A DNA stretch of 64,000 nt from Humulus lupulus (Eukaryota > Streptophyta > Magnoliopsida > Rosales > Cannabaceae). The notes under the pieces are model-generated. The model did no database searches. It was given only the letters and a program-made list of their open reading frames with translations, and was not told the DNA's origin. Position 1 is the stretch's first letter; every line of letters starts with the position of its first letter. The stretch covers positions 23,839,107 to 23,903,106 of the forward strand of contig NC_084802.1 in assembly GCF_963169125.1 (NCBI RefSeq), written 5' to 3'. The translations under genes and the position numbers were made by a program. This document shows, in pieces, positions 57,781-64,000 of this stretch.

Positions 57781-59453
57781 TCTTCCTTCATCAACCGTTC
57801 ATCATTTCTTCTCCTTTTCTTCTTTAATTTTGAAGCTTCTTTTGAGGAATTAAGATGGGGAATCAAGTTTTGAGGATCTAGGGTATTGTTCCATCATTTA
57901 AGAGGAGTTCATATCGAGCTTGAGGTAAGATTCTAACCATTAGAACTCTGGTTTTCTGCTCTGTTTTATTATTGGGTTCAATTAAGATTTTGGGTTTGAA
58001 AGTTGAGTATTCAATGAGGTTTTTGGAAAAGCTTGGTTAGGTTATGATGCCTATGACCAGTATATATGGTATTTGGGTTCAATTGCGGGTTTAAATGGTG
58101 TTTGGAAGCTTTTGAATCAGGTTGGAAATGGAGGATTCGAAGGAGGAAGTACCAGGGCCATGTCTGCCTGGCCCTAGCGCTATAGCGCCTAAAGGGTAGC
58201 GCTACAGCGCTAGCCAGGGCAAAATGCCCCTAGTTGTAGCGCTGGGGCGCTAGGGGGGTAGCGATGTAGCGCTACCCTGTTTTCTCAGATGTATATTTTG
58301 GGTGTTTTTAAGGGTTTTTGGGTCGGGGTTTCAATCCTTAAGGCTCGGGATCGAATCTACTCATCATTTGGGTACAATTCGGGGTCCCGGGAGTGAGGTT
58401 TAGGTTAGGACCCATTTATTGATATCTTCATTAATTGGATTCCATATTTAGTTATGACTAGGTGACCACTAAGGGATCAAAGGATCGATCGTTCTCAAGG
58501 GTCGTTCGTAACGTATTTCTCGCTCGAACAAGAGGTAAGATAACCGCACCCGGTTATGTGGTTAGGTTGGGACTAAGTGTTCCTTATATTTGTATGCATT
58601 GTTATGTGATTGTGATGAACCATGTGAATATGATGGGACTAAGAGCTCCCTATATCTGTATATGATGTCATGAGATGGTATTATGCCATGGGGACATATG
58701 GTAAACGGCCTAAGAGTGCCGGACTTAATATTTGCGCACAGGGCGCGGCTCAGCCACTGGTAGCTGAGGATAGCTTATTAATCACTGAGCTCGGTTAAGC
58801 TGGCCGGAGTCAGTGGGTATAACTGCTATTGTGTAATGGTTGTGATAAACTGCTAGTTATGAATGTGATTATTGTTGTTAATTTGATGAATATGACATGC
58901 TAATTATCTGGATGACAAGTTGTTGATTTGTCAATTGTTATCACTGAATAGGTGAATGTCATGAATCGTTGAACACTTGGTCATGCTTTGTGGAATATTT
59001 GGTTATTGATGTTGATCATTCTATGATATTCTAGTTTTCTTGCTGGGCCTCGGCTCATGGGTGCTACGTGGTGCAGGTAAAGGCAAGGGTATGTTGGATC
59101 AACCATGAGTTGGAGAGCTCTGGGGGCGAGGTGTACATTGTCAGTTGCTCGGCCGCCACGATCGAGAGTTTGTACAAGGACGGAAACCTAAAATGTGTAT
59201 TTTTCCATTAGAGTGGCCTGAGTTATTTATAACTTTTGGAATTTTTGTATATATGTCATCTAAACCCTGTTTTGAGATTCCATATATTAAACTATCATTT
59301 TTAATGAAAATAACATGTTTATGACCAAAACCTTTTATTTCTAATCTGTTGATGACATTAGATTCACATGTTTTTTTTTAAATGACTTGGTTAGCATGTC
59401 TTGCACTATTTTAAACACACAGTGTAACAGTCTTGGTTACCCAGGGCGTTACA
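57781..59453 (+). mobile_element. Solo LTR C, second part
   Basis: Resumes with the leader TCTTCCTTCATCAACCG, as in LTR A. Donor-like GAG|GTAAGA at 57926, AGCGCT-rich block (58180-58285), GAG|GTAAGA at 58535, imperfect palindromes (58749-58815), GCAG|GTAAAG at 59077, ending AGGGCGTTACA. With 45652-46262 it makes a 2.28-kb solo LTR. Confidence 0.92.
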
Positions 59454-59458
59454 GTAGC

Positions 59459-59861
59459 TGCCCTCAGTAGGTTCAAATCAAAGTCTACGGACAAATGTGT
59501 CCCTTTCTTTAACTTACTGAGGGGCAGCAAGAAGATCCAATGGACTGAGGAATGTGAGGAAGCTTTCCAAGCCCTGAAGGAGCACCTCATCCAACCTCCC
59601 GTCCTATCGAAGCCAATATATGGTGAAGTACTATTCATCTAATTGGCAATCACTGAGCATGCAATCAGTGCTGCTTTGGTAAAGGAAGAGAACATGGTAC
59701 AACACCCTACATACTATATCAGTAAAAGGCTAGTAGGTGTGGAGTCTAGGTATCCCCCTCTTGAAAAGCTAGCCTACTGTTTAGTAATCTCCTCTCAAAA
59801 GTTGCGTCCATATTTCCAAGCTCACTCGATCCGATACCTGACCGATCAACTGCTGAGATAG
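59459..59861 (+). pseudogene. RT/RNase H region of element III, resumed
   Basis: Continues the RT of 44711-45646: SRFKSKSTDKCVPFFNLLRG, WTEECEEAFQALKEHL, then RNase H traces ISAALVKEENMVQHPTYYIS and YPPLEKLAYCLVISSQKLRPYF. Stops at 59641 and 59859. Confidence 0.88.
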
Positions 59862-60329
59862 GTTCTCCAGAGACCAGAGGCCTCGGGACGATTACTCAAG
59901 TGGGCAGTGGAACTAGGACAGTTTGATATCACTTATCATTCGAGGACGGTGATAAAAGGACAAGCATTGGCAGACTTCATAGTCGAATGCACCAACATTG
60001 AAGGCCCTTCCTACCAATCGGAAAATGGAGATACCGAGAAGGAAGGAGATACTCCTGTATGGAAGCTATATGTTGATGGAGCATCCAATGAGCACAACTC
60101 AGGCGCAGGAATCATACTGATCACTCCAGAGAATCATCAAATCCATTGCGCTGAGTACAAGACATTATTAGCAGGATTACGTTTGTCTCGGGATGTGCAT
60201 GCACAGTCCCTGAAGATATTCAGCAATTCCCAGCTAGTGGTGTACCAGGTACAAGTGGAGTATCAAGCCAAAGGACTTAGGATGGTGCAATACCTGAACA
60301 AGGTGAAGGACTTGTTGACACAGTTTTAA
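59862..60329 (+). pseudogene. Archaeal-type RNase H (aRNH) of element III
   Basis: Contains VIKGQALADFIVE, then WKLYVDGASNEHNSGAGIIL with the first catalytic Asp, AEYKTLLAGLRLSRDVHAQSL and FSNSQLVVYQVQVEYQAK (normally SDSQLVV: the Asp is now Asn). A second RNase H of this kind is a known mark of the Tat group (Ogre, Retand and relatives) and places the element there. The changed catalytic residue suggests loss of activity. Confidence 0.87.
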
Positions 60330-60590
60330 AGATACTCGATTACATAAGTCCCGATGGAGCAAAATGCTAATGCTGATGCCTTAGCCAAGCTTGCCAATGC
60401 CAAAGATGCGGACATCCTGAATGTCGTTCCTATCAAATCCTTGGCAGAAAGAAGCATAGCCGAGCATGAGGCAAATGTATTATTTTCAAATTATCTGTGT
60501 AAAATCCATTGTGCTTCAATGAATGAATGAATTTAATTTCTTAAGTTTCACTTAATTCTTTAAATTTCTTTCAATGAGGGACTTGTCCTT
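60330..60590 (+). pseudogene. End of pol in element III; integrase missing
   Basis: ANADALAKLANAKDADILNV and SLAERSIAEHEAN are still readable, then sequence jumps to non-coding DNA near 60480. No integrase zinc finger, catalytic core or C-terminal domain is present. The element is therefore non-autonomous. Confidence 0.8.
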
Positions 60591-60610
60591 TAGACCTATC
60601 AACTCCATCA

Positions 60611-61260
60611 GATCATGTTCGATTCTGGTCCTTGAGGGACCTATCGACCCATAAGATTCAAAAGAGAGACAGGTCCTAGGACATTATCGCCAAATTAATG
60701 GATCATGTTCGATCTCGGTTCTTGAGGAGCCTATTGACCCATTAGATCCAAATGAGAGACTGGTCCGAGGACCTTGTCGCCAAACTATTTGATCATGTTT
60801 GATCCTGGTTCTTGAGAAACCTATCAACCCACATGATCAACAAGAGAGACAAGTCTGAGGACCTTGTCGCCAAATTAATGGATCATGTTCGATCTTGGTT
60901 CTTGAGGAGCCTATCGACCCATAAGATCCAAATGAGAGACTGGTTCGAGGACCTTGTCGCCAAACTATTTGATCATGTTCGATCCTGGTTCTTGAGGAAC
61001 CTATCGACCCATACGATCAACAAGAGAGATAGGTCTGAGGACCTTGTCGCCAAATTAAAGGATCATGTTCGATCTTGGTTCGTGAGGAACCTATTGACCT
61101 ATACGATCAACAAAAGAGACTGGTCCGAGGACCAGTCGCCATTATTTGATCACGTTCGATCCTGGTTCTTGAGGAACCTATCGACCCATAAGATCATAAA
61201 AGAGACCGGTTTGAAGATCAGTCGCCATCATCGAATCATAATCAAATCTGGTCCTTGAGA
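60611..61260. repeat. 90-bp tandem repeat, about seven copies, in alternating pairs
   Basis: GATCATGTTCGAT-like starts at 60611, 60701, 60791, 60881, 60971, 61061, 61148 and about 61234. Two unit types alternate: one preceded by CAAATTAAWG, one by CAAACTATTT, giving a 180-bp higher-order period. It occupies the 3' untranslated region of element III. The open frame at 60812-61258 exists because 90 is divisible by three. Confidence 0.95.
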
Positions 61261-62101
61261 GACCGATCGATAATTTGATCTAAGACTTGTTACAGGCTCG
61301 ATTAGCCCATCTAGACCCGGTTGGCCCAACTTAGACATTTCTGTTTACAATCATTATAACGAGTACACGAGACATTACGTAGATCATGATCAATACTTGC
61401 TACACAATATGCATCTGTGTATAGGTCATTACTACTGAGTATGAAACCATCACCCGACTACCAATGAGGGACAAGCATTTGCTGCTTGCATCATTGGGTG
61501 AAAAGGATAGTACTATGTGTCTAAACGCTCGAAGCAAGGCATGGTCAAGTAGCAAGTGACCAAGGATTTTAAACCCGTGATCACTTAGGGAGCATATAGT
61601 ACATACCGATCGGGTTATACATGAGCAATGAGGGCGTGGCCTTAAGTACTAAGCAAGCTCAAGTTTTTCTAGGACATTTGTTCAACATATGTTCCGAAAG
61701 TGCAAAAAACAAAAACAAAAAAGGCATTGGTAGGGAGATTCCTAGCCATGTCCCTTATGGGGTGGTCGGCCAATCCATCAACCCTATAGGGTGGTTGGCC
61801 TATCACCCATGGGGTGGTCGACCTGACCTGTTTTGTTCATGGTACTTGGTGAAATATTATACTACTCACATTACCATGGTTGTTAGCATGAAAAACATAA
61901 AGGAGTAAGGTTAGTATGGCACGTAAAATACATGTGTTCAGAGTATACTGATACCTGAACCAATGAGGGTTGTGAGTTGATATACTTAGTAAGCATAACA
62001 AAAAAGCATAAAGACATAAAATGTCATATGAAAAATTGTCAAGTACAAGGTGCCCCACCAATGGCATGGAAGGAAAGACAGAGTAAAAGACCAAAAGAAG
62101 A
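61261..62101. other. 3' untranslated region of element III
   Basis: Non-coding. At 61762-61825 it contains three GGTGGTCGGCC-type words also found in the element III LTR. The open frame at 61621-61908 has no family signature. Confidence 0.6.
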
Positions 62102-63642
62102 CTAACTAGGGCGAGAAGTACAATCTGAAAGACCACCCTGAGCCTCGACAGCCTCACGAGCCAGACATTTCCTAAGCTCCTTCGCTTGCGTCTTCTCGGG
62201 AAGGAAATCCAAGTTCAAATTTTTGTTGGACTTCCAGATCAAGTAAAAGCAAGAGAAAGCTGTCTCTGAATACTCCTCTCGAGCCTTGTCCCGGGCAGCT
62301 TTGACCTCTCGCTCCTTCTCGACAAGAGCGTCCTTCCGCAATTGGTCCATGTCAGCAATCAGCTTCTTAATCCCATTAAAAGTTGTTGTCGTCTGCTCCA
62401 GATGAGACGCTCGGTTCATGAGGGCACCTAAGTTCCGTATAGCAGACAAATGTGGCTCAGATAAGGGAGCAGGCGCAGAAAATGAAGCACCCGCATAAGT
62501 GAAAATGGGAGGAGCTAGTGTAGACAAAGATGGCTCTACCTCTGCGATAGGACTAGACGCCAAAGGAGTCGGAGGGGACACCTCAGGAGGAACCTCCATG
62601 AACGACTCAGCCTCAACCCTGGCCCTTTTTGCCACTAGAATAGAGGGACTGGCCTCGATGGGAGTCGACCTCTACTGGGTATGAACAAAACAAAACATGT
62701 CTGAACCTGCAAAAGAAGATCAAATGTTAGAAGGATATATAAGCACATATGAATCATAAAATAAAGGTGATAAAGTGTCGAACCTTCTGAATGAGATTCG
62801 AGTTTGAACGTAGTCTCATCAAAGTCATCCGAAGCAAATGATGAGTACGCAACAGATGCACTCACCTCATCACCCTCATGTCCGGCTAGCACCGGCAAAG
62901 AGGGTACCTCCTCGACATGAATGGGTCCCGGGTAGTCTATGGCGGTCATGGGCTTGGGACCATCGTCATCCGAAACATCGACTATAGTAGGAGGAAACAA
63001 CCCCACCTTCCTAAGGTTCTCTAAAGTAACGGGGGTCTTGGCATTATTCTCCTCAGGGGTCATGGCAATCAGTGCCTTGGCCCTAACTGTCATAGCCTGG
63101 GTCGGGAGCGGTCTATAAAAAGGCCCAACGTGCTTAAACTTGGAGTAGTTGGCCTCTGCATCCTTAGTAAAGAAATAGTTGTTGGCGTATCTAAATGCCT
63201 TGCTATTTCTAGAAATCTCTTCCAAAAAGGTGTTGGTAACCTCACTCATATAATGGTGGAAGTGGAAATACCCTAAGTTGCGCTGAGAAGGGTTTGTCTT
63301 CAGGTCAAACATGTAGTGGATCTCGTGAGGCACTGGAGCAGCCCATTTTCTGCGGTGATAGATAATATACAATGCAGATAAGACCAAGATTGCATTAGGA
63401 GCCAATTAAGAAGGACTAATACCAAAATAGTCTACAACACTACGGAAGTATGGATGAAGAGGAAGTAGGGCGCTAGACTTAATGGCAGAGCGTTTCCAAG
63501 CACACATGCCCAGAGGGGGGTCCTTAGCTCTGTCATTTGGACCAGAGATAGTAATAGACACACCAGAGAGGTCAAAGGTCTTCCTTAAGTTCTTTACCTT
63601 TTCTTCAGCCAGCCCCAGTGTGGTCAGCCCCAGTGTGTGCAA
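62102..63642 (-). pseudogene. Spliced antisense ORF of element III (Tat-group aORF)
   Basis: Opposite strand to gag-pol. Exon 1 (63642-62784) resembles the putative gypsy-type transposon domain (Pfam Transposase_28-like): LPLHPYFRSVVDYFGISPS, a stop (CAA to TAA), then LAPNAILVLSALYIIYHRRKW and an acidic linker. The intron is 62707-62783 (donor AAG|GTTCGA, acceptor TTGCAG). Exon 2 (62706-62102) has an in-frame stop near 62670, then MAKRARVEAESFMEVPP and a charged coiled coil (KEREVKAARDKAREEYSE). Antisense extra ORFs between pol and 3' LTR are known in Tat elements (Grande, Retand); function is unknown. Two nonsense changes mark this copy as dead. Confidence 0.75.
62707..62783 (-). other. Predicted 77-bp intron in the antisense ORF
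   Basis: On the minus strand GAAG|GTTCGA to TTTTGCAG|GTTCAG. Removing it joins exon 1 and exon 2 in one frame, while reading through runs into a stop near 62635. Confidence 0.55.
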
Positions 63643-64000
63643 AGACTAGGAATGATCGACCCCAGTATGCCCAAGGACCCCTAGAGGTGATCGGCCTAAC
63701 CCCTACCCCTAGGGTGGTCGGCCTAAACCCCCAAGTACACTTCACTGAAAAATACTCACTCTCGTTCAAACTGAGATCAACAGGCTTAGCACCCAGAAGG
63801 CCACATGCCTAGCACCCAGAGAATCAACAGGACCAGCACTCAGGCTCCGATCATCGGGCCTAACGCCTAAGTCTCATATACCAACGGAGACTTAACATTT
63901 TCCCAGAGTTTCTATCGTGCATTATCCACCACGATCTAGAGTAACAACAAAAGACCCACGATCTCATAATCATGCGAAGGTGGACACATATCTCCACTAC
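63626..64000 (+). mobile_element. Partial 3' LTR of element III
   Basis: Matches 38483-38935 of the 5' LTR closely but lacks an internal stretch of about 60 bp near 63722. The first roughly 210 bp of the LTR and any polypurine tract are missing: the antisense ORF runs straight into mid-LTR. It continues beyond the window. Confidence 0.88.

Noticed and set aside
60812..61258. 148-residue ORF with 30-residue repeats, resembling a repeat protein
   Set aside because: The frame is open only because the DNA unit is 90 bp; it lies in the 3' untranslated tandem array of element III.
60611..61260. CRISPR-like array
   Set aside because: Units are adjacent 90-mers without unique spacers, in a plant genome; this is a satellite-type repeat.

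Overview
The window is a piece of a repeat-dense plant (eudicot-like) nuclear genome. The evidence is plant-type LTR retrotransposons of the Ty3/gypsy Tekay and Tat/Retand groups and of Ty1/copia, AT-rich intergenic DNA, and one plant-specific host gene, a SUVH-class SRA-SET histone methyltransferase. The species cannot be fixed from the sequence alone.

Layout. 0.1-2.3 kb: 5' LTR and broken gag of a Tat/Retand-type element (element I). 2.3-13.5 kb: internal region and 3' LTR of a decayed Tekay chromovirus (element II). A 420-bp trinucleotide microsatellite lies at the start of that LTR, and a minus-strand copia element (element F, 7.6-12.2 kb) is inserted in it. 13.5-18.8 kb: AT-rich intergenic DNA with a 1.1-kb foldback element. 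18.8-22.5 kb: the SUVH gene (TATA box, leader intron, intronless 904-codon CDS). 22.5-26.6 kb: a copia element (element G) with both LTRs, flanked by an unusual 20-bp direct repeat. 26.6-29.5 kb: intergenic DNA with exon-like scraps. 29.4-35.6 kb: decayed copia pieces and LTR relics.

35.6-64.0 kb is one deeply nested locus. A Tat/Retand element (element III: 5' LTR, gag, protease, RT, RNase H, archaeal-type RNase H, 3' tandem repeats, spliced antisense ORF, partial 3' LTR) was hit three times by Tekay-family LTRs: solo LTR A in its 5' LTR, B in gag, and C inside the RT/RNase H region. A, B and C each keep an exact 5-bp target-site duplication. Solo LTR C was then hit by a full-length minus-strand Tekay element D, which was hit in its chromodomain by solo LTR E. 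Since element III itself lies in a copia LTR relic, five insertion levels can be read.

The only clearly functional host gene is SUVH. Its product should read methylated DNA through the SRA domain and write H3K9 methylation through the SET domain, the pathway that silences retrotransposons like those around it. Its oddest feature is a five-fold tandem expansion of the segment between SRA and pre-SET. The most interesting non-genic signals are in the Tekay-family LTRs: arrays of short palindromes whose sequence differs between copies while the symmetry is kept, and three splice-donor-like sites at matching positions in all five large LTRs A-E.
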